Program-made: the position numbers and the translations under genes
The notes under the pieces: model-generated
Told to the model about the DNA's origin: nothing
The model's database searches: none
The model's input: the letters and a program-made list of their open reading frames with translations, nothing else
Shown: piece after piece, positions 28,819 through 40,638 of the stretch
Numbering within the stretch: position 1 is the stretch's first letter
How the letters are laid out: each line of letters begins with the position of its first letter
DNA from: Arabidopsis thaliana
Taxonomy: Eukaryota > Streptophyta > Magnoliopsida > Brassicales > Brassicaceae
Assembly (NCBI RefSeq): GCF_000001735.4
Contig: NC_003071.7
Location: 13,695,151-13,759,150 of the forward strand
Direction of reading: 5' to 3'
Length of the DNA stretch: 64,000 nt

Positions 28819-29559
28819 TCATAAGTTCATAACTTCTGTACTTGAGGCTTATAGTCGAATTCATTGATTTTAAGAGCAAAAAGAAAAGTATTTCTGGAAA
28901 CTATGGTTTTGTGTATTCGTCTAGTATTTAAAGTTTTGAAGGTTTAACTATATATTTTGCTTTCAATTATTCAAATCCCATTTGAAAATGTGATAGACGA
29001 AAAAAGGTAAGTGGTAACATTTTTTTTTCTTTCTAATCGACGGATTAAAATAATTGTGTCTTTTTAGTACCCTTTTTTCCGGTTATTGTACGAATGACTT
29101 CACTGAAGGGGAAAAAATAATAGTTAACCATAAAGTAATTACTATTCTCTACCTAGCGGAGATGGTTTATTTCGGTTTAGTCGAATGGTTTAGTACCCTA
29201 TATAAACCATTTAAACTTTTAAAGTTGCAAAGAGAAACAGAAACAGAGATTGTGTTGATCGTTTTTGAACACTCGTCAAGATTTAGATCAAGATTCACTT
29301 TTTAGTCTTTCTCTCGCTCATAGGTATGTTTCTGCAGATTCTTTGTTGTTTCTACTAAATCTCTTTCTTAGCTCTTTTCTCAAATCTCTGTCTCTCCCTC
29401 TCCGATCGATCTCAAGTAAACAGTAACTCTGTTCTTATCTCTCCCTAGCTGCTCATTCAAGACTTGCTATTTTCATCTTTTTGTAATGCTTCCTGCGTTT
29501 TACCCTAAAAACGAAACTATAGAAGAGACGAGATAGAGATTCTTTGGAAAGAAGTTAAC
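28819..29559. other. Promoter and leader of the CCT-motif gene
   Basis: AT-rich spacer followed by a TATA box (29199-29206) and a ~330-bp leader. The leader may contain an intron starting at GCTCATAG|GTATG (about 29323), which is a guess from the donor sequence. Confidence 0.45.
29199..29206 (+). promoter_or_regulatory. TATA box of the CCT-motif gene
   Basis: TATATAAA preceded by GTACCC and followed ~30 bp later by A/G-rich leader sequence; the next start codon on this strand is at 29560. Confidence 0.55.
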
Positions 29560-30698
29560 ATGAATGATGATTGGGATTGGGAGGGTTTTTATGATGAGAT
29601 AGAGGATTTTCTCAAGATATTCGGAGAACCAGAGGTAAAGTCTTGTTACATTTTCATTGTATAACTAGATCCCACATTTGTTTAACGATTCACCATATTG
29701 GTTAGACACCAGCGTTACTAGGAGATGCAGAAACGACACTTCCGTTGAACATCAATCCTCGTCCCGAGCCTGTACCATCTCAATTTCAAGTATCTCTCTT
29801 TCCTTTGGTTTTTCGTTTCTGTCTTCAACAAGTTTCCATCTTTCTAACACGGTTTATGATCATTTCTCTTAGTACCAACCACCGCCACCACAACTGCCGT
29901 TATCGTCTAGTTTACACGCTATACAAGATCTTGATCAGTCTAGGCAATTTGGATACAACGAGCCAAATGTTTCTTTATGTGAAACAAGCAACAGAACTGC
30001 TCAGTTTCAACGTGGACACTTTCACTATCAGGTATCTAATCGATACCCTTCGAAAACTGCTCAAAGTGTCTATCTTTTATAAGACAATAAGTTGCTAATA
30101 TATATGTATCATCATTTGCTTTAGGAACTAAACACACCATTTGCAACAGAGAGCTTAAATTCTTTATTGGCCTCCACTGAAGCGAACCAGAACTTATACA
30201 CAGTGCCACCACATAATTTCGGATATGGTGAGCCCATTGGTTCTTTATATGAAACTAGTAACAGAACTTATCAGCTTCAACGTGGACACTCTCACTATCA
30301 GGTATCATCAAATATGATCTTATCCGTTTCATCTGCTCAAAAGTGTCCATGTTTTATAAGACTATGAGTTGGTAATATATGTTGTTATCATATTCTGTAG
30401 GAACTATACACACCATCAGTTGAATTTCAGACGTTATTCCCACTGCCACCTCTTAATATTAATTTCAATGAGCCTGGTGGTGGTGGTTCTTCAATTGCTG
30501 CTGATTCTAGTCAACAACAATTCAGCTCAAATCTACCTATGTGGCATGAAAATCAGTTGAACATAGGCTCTTTTGACTCTGGACCTTCCTCTTCTACAGT
30601 GGTAATGTCAAACATGGACCTATCCACATTCGGTAAATCCTCTGAAATTTGCAATAAAGCTTACAGATTTGATATATTAATCACACTTGTCATTAGGT

Positions 30699-30732
<34 letters not shown>

Positions 30733-31057
30733 GAAAACCAACAAGATCATCATGAACAAGTTGTACCACCAAATGAACTTGATCCATTGACCATCCAGAG
30801 AAATCAATACCGAGAGGAAGCAAAACAGAGATATTTTGAGAAGAAGAGGAGTCGCAAGTAAGTGTTTCGTTTAGCTTTCTAGTTAGGGCTGGGATTTCAT
30901 CTTCTTATTATTGAGGATTTTGGTGAATCTTTGCAGATTCGTGAAGGCACACCGATATGAAAGTCGAGCACAAACAGCTGCGAAGAAAAAACGAAGCAGA
31001 GGTAGATTTGTGAAAAACGATGACGAATTCGACAATGACCCCCCAGCTATACAGTGA
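29560..31057 (+). CDS. CCT-motif (CONSTANS/CO-like/TOC1) family protein
   Basis: Seven exons, 29560-29634, 29706-29789, 29873-30031, 30125-30301, 30401-30601, 30697-30857 and 30937-31057, give 325 residues. The CCT domain is C-terminal, from YREEAKQRYFEKKRSRKF (end of exon 6) to KKRSRGRFVK (exon 7), with the basic RKF.K..RYESR core recognisable. No B-box or response-regulator domain is present, so it is a CMF-type protein, probably a nuclear transcriptional regulator. The N-terminus is acidic and aromatic (MNDDWDWEGFYDEIEDFLK). Exons 3, 4 and 5 encode repeated modules (FGY.EP..SL.ETSNRT..). Exon 6 opens with a Ser run coded by an (ATC) microsatellite. The exon-5 donor was chosen as GTG|GTAATG because it alone keeps phase with exon 6. 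Confidence 0.85.
30699..30732 (+). repeat. (ATC)n microsatellite coding for poly-serine
   Basis: About eleven ATC units at the very start of exon 6 of the CCT-motif gene. The frame gives Ser (TCA) codons, so unit gain or loss keeps the frame and changes serine number. Confidence 0.85.
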
Positions 31058-31476
31058 TTGTTCTACTTGTACTTTCGAAACCTTGGTGAAAAATTTGTAA
31101 ATTATGGGTGTCATTGTCAAGCTTTGTTTTTTTTTTTTTTTTTTTTTTGTCTCTGATGGTACCTTCAATGTCACGGAACATAGAACTTATTTACTACTTC
31201 TCCACTTAAAATAACTAAATTGGCGAAATGACCCCTCAATTTCTTCATTTACTTTCAATGTTACCCGAAAGTTTAATTTTCTTGTACTTTCGACTTTTTC
31301 ATTTCTCCAAATTCACCAAACACTCTCTAATTATCAACTCTCCCCACGGCCGTTGCCGCCAACAAATCCGCCGCGAATCCCCAAATGTAATCTCCATAAC
31401 CTCTACTATATCGACACTGTGCAGCTTAGAGCTGTCAAATGGTCCAGCAGCAAAGCCAGGAGAAACTGGAAACCTC
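31058..31476. other. Spacer between CCT-motif gene and TIR element
   Basis: 3' region of the CCT-motif gene with a T-run of ~24 (31125-31148). From about 31220 pyrimidine-rich sequence looks like the promoter and 5' leader of the THG1 gene, now separated from it by the element at 31480. An open frame 31228-31491 has no recognisable similarity. Confidence 0.4.
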
Positions 31477-31479
31477 TTA

Positions 31480-32727
31480 GACCATCATTAACGCAGGCCT
31501 CTTAGGTGGGTTTTTAGGGTTGTTTTGTGATTAAAATTAAATTGCAAATTGGGCTAAAATTTAAGAGGCGCTCTTATATAAGAGGGCCAAATTATATTAA
31601 GAGGCGGTGACGTGGCATGGGTGAGTTGTCTGAAAATTGAAGAAAAGGAAAGAAAAAAAAACAGTCGTGGGTTTTTGTTTCTTCAGTCTGTCGACGCTTG
31701 CTCTCTCTCTATTTATCGAATTCCCCGACGGTGAACATCACCAGACAAGGAGGAGGAGACTAGGAAGATCGATTTTATCAATCTCAATTGAACAAGATGG
31801 TAAGTTTTATTGTTTCTCAGTTCATCTTTTTATTCAATTACTTGTTTTCTATGTCAATCGTTTGATTTATCTTCTGGTCCTTGAGGTTGTAAATTGGGAT
31901 AGACCACGTTTGTTTATTGTAATTGATCCCCTAAGCTCTAAAATTATTTTTCATTGATTTTGATTGCGATTAGTATGAATCTATTTGGAGATATATGGTT
32001 TTCGATGCTATGATTTGGTTCTAGGGTTTATTTTAGAATTGTTATTTCAGAGTAATTAGATATTTCGTGATTTCTCAATCGATTTCTCAATAGATTTGTC
32101 TCTTTGATTTGGCTAATCTAATCATTACTTGCGTTCTGTCTTTTTTTTCTTTTCTTTTCTTTTTTACCTTTTTGATTATTGAGGATCATATTTGGTTTTG
32201 TGTTTCATTGATTTAGTTTCATCATGTGTTAACTCTTTTCAATTTGTTTCTTTTTTGCAGTCGACTCTGTTAGCTACATGTAACCAAAATTGAAACCAAA
32301 ACTAAGGTTCGTGATCACTTATTCCTTTTGATCCTTTGAGATTCATGTAAATTAGGTTTTTTCTTGTTGTTGTTGCTGTGTTGTAGGATAATGTGTTTGT
32401 GCAGCTGGTTTGTTTGATTCAATATCGTGTAGTGAAATCTAGTGTTGATGATGCATTTTATGAGCTTCAAATCCCTAAAGAGCAAATCCTAGCTTATAGT
32501 GATTCTACTTTTGTTAAGCTAACCAGTTGGTGGTTTGAGTCTTATGACTTGTTTATTAGTGTATTAATTAATTTATTTTTTCTTAAGAACCCCAACTTAA
32601 TACACTACCATTGCACAATGCCAAAAAATAAAACTTCTACCCAAAATCTAAACTACAATTTTTTTTAAAATCAATTCATAAAATATTGCTAAGAACCTTT
32701 GCTAATAACCTCCCATTGTGGATGCTC
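31480..32727. mobile_element. Non-autonomous TIR element (PIF/Harbinger-like) with TTA target duplication
   Basis: The left end GACCATCATTAACG...CTCTTAG and the reverse complement of the right end GAGCATCCACAATGG...TTATTAG form imperfect terminal inverted repeats of ~38 bp, both running on to GGTTYTTAG. A TTA lies outside each end (31477-31479 and 32728-32730), the 3-bp duplication typical of PIF/Harbinger elements. The 1.25-kb interior has no transposase. It contains a CT-rich leader-like segment and gene-like sequence (31690-31800 with AAGATG|GTAAG; TTGCAG at ~32255), possibly a captured or vestigial 5' exon. The element lies 60 bp upstream of the THG1 start codon. Superfamily assignment is inferred from TIR and TSD only. 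Confidence 0.6.
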
Positions 32728-32787
32728 TTAGAGTCTAATGTTAGAACTTCAGTTTCTTCTTTTGTAGCCTTCTTCATCATTCAAAAT

Positions 32788-35700
32788 ATGGCGAATAGTA
32801 AGTACGAGTACGTGAAGTCATTCGAAGTAGAAGACGAAGTTATGTTTCCCAATCTGATAATTATCCGTATCGATGGCCGTGATTTTTCCAGGTAAATTTC
32901 TGCGCACCCAACAAGTAGTGATGGTGTGTAGATTGTGAACGAGATGAGTATAGAGTCTGATAGGTTGTTTTGGGAACTTACTTGAATTTATTCATAGTAG
33001 ATTGTGTTTGAGAAGGCTTTCCTTCTGTTTCTAACTCTCTTTTTCCTTATAATAACTGTAGATTTTCTCAAGTTCACAAGTTTGAAAAGCCTAATGATGA
33101 GACATCTCTAAATTTGATGAATTCATGTGCATCTTCGGTTTTAGTAGAGTATCCTGATATAGTCTTTGCATATGGATATAGTGACGAGTACAGGTACCAT
33201 TGTCACTTGGATTACTTTACTTGACTTAGCTTTGACTAGTACTTGTGACAAGATTTATTGTTTTCATATATTATCATGTAGCTTTGTATTCAAGAAAGCA
33301 TCAAGATTCTACCAGAGACGAGCCAGGTATTTCAGGATTTGGGAGATAGCTCGACTTGTATTTAGTTTTCTTCTGTATGATTTGAATTTTGACATCTACT
33401 TTGACTTTTATGCTGTTTCATATGCAGTAAGATTCTGTCTTTGGTAGCCTCATTTTTTGCTGCGGTCTATGTAACGAAATGGAAAGAGTTCTTTCCTCAT
33501 ACAAAATTAGAATATGCTCCTTCATTTGCTTCAAAAGTTGTAAGTTGTGCATCGGTAGAGGTTCTTCAAGCTTACCTTGCGTGGAGACAACATGACTGTA
33601 AGACCTTCTAACATCTATTTATGTTCTATGAAGTTTTCCTTAACAAATTCATGATATTCTGCACTCTGGATACTATTACTTCTTATTGTCGTTTTCATCT
33701 AGAACTTTTTCAACATTCCTTTGTTTTGATTGCAGGCCACATCAGTAATCAGTATGACACATGTCTTTGGATGTTAGTAAAAAGTGGAAAGACCTTAAGT
33801 GAAACTCAGGAGATTTTGAAGGTGTGTTGTCTTAGCACTTTGACTAGAATTTTTGATTTAGATATATGGTCCTTTACCTTCACCTGGTTTCATACCTTGT
33901 AATCATATTTTATTGTATAATAACACTACTTCCTATTGATAACTGCAGGATACACAGAAACAACAGAGAAATGAGCTTCTTTTTCAACAATTTGGTATTA
34001 ATTATAAAATGCTTCCTGTATTATTTCGTCAAGGATCATGCCTTTTTAAGACAAAGGTGATCTTTTCCATTATTTCATTCTTTTATTTTCTAGCCTCCGA
34101 ATACTTGCTTTGTGATGTGTTGCATATGTATGTAGAAATCTAAGAGCTTTCAATTGGTAACTTGAATCGTTATGAAGATTAGTAAGTTCTTTTTGTTGAG
34201 TGTTTTAATTGGTGTGCATGTATGTTTTTGCATTGTAAATTTCAGTTGACTGAAATCTTGTAAATTTATTTAGTCTTGTGTCGCTGCATCTTGCATGTTA
34301 AGGTTACAAAATCAATTTTATTAGTTGGAAATGTAAAAGTCAGATGTTCTCTTGTCTCTATAGGTCAGGTTTAATGTATATATCGTATGTGTGATACTTT
34401 TGTTGAATTTATTCAGTTGGAAGAAACTGTAAAGCATGATGAGAATGGAAAGCCTGTAAAACGATTGAGGAGAAGAGAAACTTTAGTGCATTCAGAAAAT
34501 GTTGCTGGAAGAAGCTTTTGGAATGAGCACTCCTCTCTTCATAAAGATCTTGGACATTTTGCAAAAGACATTGGCAAAATTGAACCAGATTATGTTAAGT
34601 CGTTTCAGTTTGAGAGTAGATTATTACCTTTAACTTGGGTTGTGGTTAGGATTGATGGCTGCCATTTTCACAGGTAATATGCTTTTTAGTCTTTGTTTAT
34701 TTTCATTGTTAGACAATGTGTCTTGCATGGAAGCCTTAGACTTGTTAAAAAATATACATATGTTCCCTACGATTTCCTTAAGCTATAATGCTATATTACA
34801 AGTTTATACACTTCTGAATGCTATGGTCGGTCTATTCTTACATTGCGATTGCTTTTGTGCTCTGCTTTAAATTGTGATTTATTAGGCAATGCTTCTACTT
34901 TTTGGAACTTAGAAAACATATAAGAACAGTAGTTGACAGCTTTGACAAACAAACGCCTGCCTATTGCTTGAATGATTACTATCGTTATATTGTAAGTGAA
35001 ACTCATAGAGCTTGCTTTGGATTTTGATAGATTTTCTGAAGTTCATGAATTTGAGAAGCCAAATGATGAGCAAGCTCTGAAACTTATGAATTCATGTGCA
35101 GTGGCTGTTCTTGAGGAGTTTCAGGATATTGCCTTTGCCTACGGCGTTAGTGATGAGTTCAGGTATGTAACTCTCAGCCCCTTTAAACCAAGTTTACATT
35201 TCTAGATACTAATCGAGTTCATCTTTGGTTTGCAGCTTTGTTCTTAAGAATAAATCTGAGCTTTACAAAAGACAGTCCAGGTCAGACTAGTTTTCTATGC
35301 CCTTAAGTTTTCTTGTTGCAGGATAAACTTATCTGTCTTCTCCTAGGTTTTCTTGTTCTTTTCAGTCTTTATAACTTTAATTTCTATATCTTGTTACAGT
35401 AAGATAATATCTGCAGTAGTATCCTTCTTCACATCGACTTACATGATGAGATGGGGAGATTTTTTCCCTCACAAAAAATTGAAGTACCCTCCATCATTCG
35501 ATGGACGAGCTGTTTGCTATCCAACATCAGATATTCTCCTGGATTATCTAGCTTGGAGACAAGTCGACTGTGAGTATACTTGTCTTATAAATGATTCACT
35601 TGTCTTGTGAGATTGTTGCTTGATATCAAATAGACTCGTAGTTTGAGTTGGATGCTCCTTTCAGCAATTTTGTTTTGTCTTGCAGGCCATATCAACAATC

Positions 35701-36278
35701 AGTATAATACATGTTTCTGGATGCTTGTTAAGTCTGGAAAAAGCAAAATTCAAGCCCAGGATTACTTAAAGGTGCTTTGTTCGAGTAGCCAATGCTCCCT
35801 CTTAGTTCAATGAATAAATGGCTTGTCACTTACATTTGGCTCTGTTTCAGGGTACCCAGACACGAGAAAAAAACGAGTTACTTAGCCAGCAATTTGGAAT
35901 TGAGTACAATTCATTACCTGTAATCTTCCGCATGGGTTCTTCCGTTTTCCGCCTAAAGGTGCTACTTTTATTATCATACTCCAAAATCCTTCTAGTGTTT
36001 CATAGCAGATTCTTATTATTGTGAAGAAAAGAAGGGTCCTTTCAAGAGAAACCTTTTAAGGCATTCTTGTTTTTACAAGTGGTCTGAAATAGTTTTAAAC
36101 AAGTGGTCTGAAATAAGTGGTCTGAAATAGTTTTTACATTTAGACGCAGGAAGGTGTTACAGAGGAGAATGGAGAAGTTTCAGGAAAGCAAGTGGAAGCA
36201 GAAGTGGGCGTAGACTATTCAAACATTATCGACCAATGTTTCTGGCAACAACATCCTCACATTCTTAGCTTCTCCTAA
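32788..36278 (+). CDS. tRNA(His) guanylyltransferase-like protein with two tandem THG1 domains
   Basis: THG1 adds G(-1) to the 5' end of tRNA(His) by 3'-5' polymerisation. Thirteen exons: 32788-32891, 33062-33193, 33282-33326, 33428-33597, 33736-33821, 33949-34056, 34417-34673, 35031-35162, 35236-35280, 35400-35569, 35686-35771, 35851-35958, 36144-36278; 525 residues. Domain 1 (1-215) has RIDGRDF with Asp 29 and SDE with Asp 76/Glu 77, at the same numbers as the human metal-binding residues. Domain 2 (216-525) has RIDGCHF (Asp 295) and SDE (Asp 342/Glu 343). Each domain has HI(S/N)NQYNTC. Both metal sites look intact. Exons 2-6 and 8-12 have identical lengths (132, 45, 170, 86, 108), so the gene arose by internal duplication. 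A linker rich in basic residues (KPVKRLRRRE) opens domain 2. Confidence 0.93.
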
Positions 36279-37096
36279 GACAGGTATTCATTGCTACCAA
36301 AAAAAAATTCCAAACCGAAAACCGAATGAGATTCAGCTCTTATTTTGATAAACCGAAGCTAAAGTACAAAACAATCGAACCGAATGGTTTACTTTTTTCT
36401 TTCACTATTTTTTGTTTTTTTCCATTATTTTAAATTAACCTTTTTCAATTTGGTAGTTAATTTTTTCCTTCAATGAGAGATTTGGGTTGTTAATTTTCCT
36501 TTGACTGGTAGGATAAGCAATATTAGTGCTTTTCTTTTTTTTGGTAAAGTAAGATTCGTAAAATGTATTGACTAAAATGATAAAAGAGGAAGAAAATCTC
36601 ATCCAAATTTTTTGACTAATATGTTCATCTAAGGTAAGTTGACCCAAAGTGAGATACATTGTGTTCTTGCCTAATGATTACTATAGTAGAATCTCATTCC
36701 AAGCACAACAATATTTTTAAATTAATTTCAAGGGGAATTCCCTAATTTTCAATTAATTTGTATTTATAACACCTAGGTAGATTTTTCTCTATTAATTGAA
36801 AGAAAGTTCCATTACTAATTAATTAATTAGAGATTTTTAACTTCAATCATAGGTGCTAATAACACAATTAATAATATTTTATTTCTTTCATTCCTTTTTC
36901 ACCATTTTAAAAAAGTTTATTAATTAAATAAAAAAATAAGCGTTACCTCCTTCGACGATCAGACGATTCTGCCATTGTCATACATTTGGCTTAGCTCGTA
37001 ACGTTTCCTCTCTCTCTCTCTCTCGTTCCACACCACTACATTCTCCGTCCGTCAGAATCTTCGAATTTACCTGTTCCGCCAATCACTCCTCGCGTA
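36279..37096. other. Spacer THG1-like - TraB-family gene
   Basis: AT-rich 3' region of the THG1 gene, then the promoter of the TraB-family gene. A (CT)8 tract at 37008-37024 lies in the leader. No further gene seen. Confidence 0.5.
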
Positions 37097-39211
37097 ATGG
37101 AGTTGAAGCCGGAGGTTCAATATGGAGATTTTTCGTTAACCAACAGCTTAGTGAATGTGGACAAGGAGGACCTTCGTAGGGAGGAAGCAGATAGCGACGC
37201 AGGTTCAGTGATTATCTGCGACCATTCGATATGTGATAGTGGTGATGGTGATATATGCGCTGTAGCAGATTATGTTGAGTGTGTGGCGGTGGAGACGACG
37301 GAGAAGTTGGAGCTGCCTGAGGAATTTGCGAAAAGCGTTATGGTTCTAACGTGCGAATCCACAGCTGAGGGTGGATCTTGTGATGTGTACTTAGTTGGCA
37401 CTGCTCACGTATCACAGGTAATCCTCGTTTTCAATTTCGGTTAGTTCCATAATTAGGAATTTGTAAGTTGCTTCTTAGAATTTGGTGACTGGTTTTGTGA
37501 TTGGTTGAAATGTTGGATAATGATGGAAACTTTTCAATCCCCTTTTTAACCCTTGATTGGACTATAATATATTAGCATTCATAAGCTTGTTTTTATATGA
37601 CGAAAAAAAAAAAAAAAAGTTTGTTTTCATATTTGCATTTGTTTTGTAGGAATCATGTCGAGAAGTTGAAGCTGTAATCAGCGCCTTGAAACCACAGGTT
37701 CTTATCCTAACAGTTCATTGAGGACTCAACTGCTATATCCTCATGTGTTATTTTACTCACTTCTTAGTACGTGGCTGATGCTTGTAGGCTGTCTTTTTGG
37801 AGTTGTGTTCAAGTCGATTGTCTATTCTCACACCTCAGACTGTGAAGGTTTGTTGTCAAGTCTTATAACATGGCCAGTTCAGTTGATTTCTTAGCATATA
37901 TATTATGGTCGTCGACATAACTTATAATGAATCTATATCTCTTCTATCCATTTTTTTTGTTTATTCTTGAAAGGTGCAATGTTTTGGTTTGACAGGAACC
38001 ACCAACCTGGATGGAAATGATATACATGTGGAAGAAGAAACACAACCTATTTGAAATAGTTTACGGATATATTCTTGCAAAGGCATGCTTCTGTGGTTAA
38101 GATCTACTTTGCTTGTATCTTAAATTTCCAGACTAATAATATACATCATTTTCTTATGTGTGTAGGCCGCCAAGAAGCTTGAGGTTTTTCCTGGTGCTGA
38201 ATTTCGTGTGGGATTTGAAGAGGCAAACAAATATGGTGGCAGAGTGTTTCTTGGCGATCGCTCAGTACAGGTGACTTTGGTGTTCATAATTCAAACCTTT
38301 CTTATAGGAATGTTATGAAGTGCATCTCTGTTTTTTATACTGTGTTCTAGTGAGTATTCAGTTTCTTTCATATTTGTCGAAGCAGATCACGTTACAGAGA
38401 ACATGGGGTAAGATGCCTCTATGGCATAAAATAAAACTAGTGTATAGCATAGTAAGTCAAGCTGTCTTTCTGCCGAACCCTAAGGAACTTGAGAAGATGG
38501 TAAAGTCTTTTCTTCTTCCTTCTTTTTTTCCATTTTTGTGATTCAGTCAGAGGAAATATTGAGTGATGATAAGTTTGGATGGCTTTAGCTGAAAGACCTG
38601 GGCGATGGGGATATGCTGACATTGGCGATTCAAGAAATGAGCACGGAATTTCCGACTCTCATGGAGACACTTGTGCATGAGCGAGATAAGTTAGTATACT
38701 ATCCTCTCTAATATAGAGTTTACAAGATTAATCGACCACTTCCTCTTCCACTTTGTATCAAATTTAGCTTTCAAGCTCTTGTTTCCTTTGAGCTCTTAAT
38801 TAGCTAATCTTAAAACATCGAAAAGTCAACAGTTTGGTATCCAAATTTTTGTCTGATCTATTTGCAAAACTTGCATTATATTTCAGGTACATGGCATATC
38901 AATTGTTGAGAATTGCAAGTGAGCATAGTTCAGTCGTGGCAGTTGTGGGTAGAGGACATCTTCAAGGGATCAAGAAGAATTGGAACCAAACTATAAACGT
39001 TAGTAACCTCATTAATACACATTTGGTTGAAAACAACACAATAAACAGAGCTAATTTTGTCACCATCACTGTGCTAATGGTATTGCAGATAAAGGAACTG
39101 ATGGAGTTACCGACAAATGAATCCATATTTACTGTAAAGAATATTCTGAAATATATGGTGGTTGTAGTCGTTGGAACAGCCATAGTTTCCGGAATGTATC
39201 TTGCTAAGTAA
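37097..39211 (+). CDS. TraB/PrgY-family membrane-anchored protein
   Basis: Nine exons, 37097-37417, 37650-37697, 37788-37847, 37996-38082, 38166-38270, 38386-38499, 38589-38689, 38887-38998 and 39089-39211, give 356 residues. The family motifs are VGTAHVS (GTAH at 101-104), FLELCSSR, and GRGHLQGI (His 303), the conserved His/Glu sites of the TIKI/TraB/ChaN-like fold. An acidic N-terminal ~85 residues precede the domain. A single C-terminal hydrophobic helix (about 337-353, MVVVVVGTAIVSGMYL) ends LAK, so the protein looks tail-anchored. Arabidopsis TraB proteins such as TRB1 have been placed at ER-mitochondrion contact sites; the same role here is inference. Intron 4 has a GC donor (AAG|GCATGC). 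Confidence 0.9.
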
Positions 39212-39789
39212 ATTAATCTCAAGGTAGAGTGAGTTTCTCATGAGGAGGATAAAACTTATGCTGACATAAAATTTCAGAACCTGTTAAAAACATATGCTGT
39301 CATGATTTTATCTACTTTTGGTTTTAGGATGAATAATTTCATATAAGAACTATACAAAATAAATTATTTCACATTCCATGTATCAACTCAGCTTCTAATT
39401 CATTTTTTTAACCATCTCGAATTTTTACTTAGGATCATATTTATTCCGTGACTCAAACCTTAAATTTTTGAATTTACAGCTATATATCTATTATTATTAT
39501 TTTCAGTTTTCATTTTTTTTGCTGTGAATGCTAAACTAGACAATCGAATATCATGCCAAATTCAGTTACTATCACGACGAGAACCATAGTGTTATATAAC
39601 AGACACACACACAAACAAGACCCAACTAAACATCAGAATATTATCATGAATATCTTATGCATTTCAACAACTTGCATTCTCCACTGTATATATATGTGTG
39701 CGTCTATATTTACATTACGCATTGTGGAATCATAGTCCTTTTTCACCATAACATAAGCATATCAGAACACATTTTTTTACTCTGAAAAT
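39212..39789. other. Spacer upstream of the triple ubiquitin-like gene
   Basis: AT-rich 3' region of the TraB gene and a short promoter. Nothing distinctive apart from a CA/AC run near 39603-39614. Confidence 0.5.
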
Positions 39790-40638
39790 ATGATAGTGAC
39801 AATTGTTTCATACACACAAGAATTCACAATGGAAATCAGCGAACAAGAATCTGTGTTGGAGGTCAAGAAACGTCTAGGACAGTTTCTTCAGATACCAACA
39901 TCTTCTATAACTCTCTTTGTCTCTTGTTGGGAACTCATCGACGGTCTTGACATCGAAGATTACCCAATCATCTCTCACGGCACCAGAATCGACCTCACCG
40001 TAACTCCCCTTTTCACCGCACCGTCTTTTATCCACGCCGCCGTTAGGAAAATTCACGTCACCGTCAAGTTCCCGTCAAAACAGTTCACCGTCGAAGTAGA
40101 CAGAACCGAAACGGTAATACTAGCAACATGTTCACCTCCCATCTTATTACAGTTTTTGAGATTTCTTGATTAACAAGCTACTAATGTTTTGCAGGTAAGT
40201 AGCTTAAAGGACAAGATTCACATTGTTGAGAACACACCGATAAAGCGAATGCAGTTATACTATTCTGGGATCGAGCTAGCTGATGATTATCGAAACCTAA
40301 ACGAATATGGAATCACAGAATTCTCAGAGATTGTGGTGTTTCTTAAGTCAATCAACCGTGCGAAAGACGTCGCTCCGGTAAGGAAACTCTGTTTCTTGGT
40401 GCAGACGTCATCGAGTTTATTCAACGGTGCGCGAATTCCAGTGGAGATTAAGGACACTTGCACCATCTCGGAGATGCGAGAAGGGTTACAAGCTAACAAG
40501 ACGTTGCCAAGAGACGAGTATATATTCGTACACAAGCAACGGATTATGCGAGAGAATTGTAGTCTTCGGTGGCATGGTGTTGAAAATGGTGACACTCTTT
40601 TTGTGTTTAAAGGGTCTATTAGTCGTGAAGGTTTCTGA
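39790..40638 (+). CDS. Protein with three tandem ubiquitin-like domains
   Basis: Two exons, 39790-40113 and 40195-40638, give 255 residues. Three beta-grasp ubiquitin-like units can be read in order: about 1-72 (MIVTIVSYTQEFTMEISEQE, then VKKRL), about 87-165 (KIHVTVKFPSKQFTVEV, then LKDKIHIVENTPIKRMQLYY) and about 174-251 (KLCFLVQTSS, then ISEMREGLQA, then ENGDTLFVFKG). The second is closest to ubiquitin. No unit ends in Gly-Gly, so it is not a conjugated modifier and should act as an adaptor. The intron falls inside the second unit. The neighbouring gene on the opposite strand (41869-42396) also has a ubiquitin-like domain. Biological role unknown to me. Confidence 0.85.
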
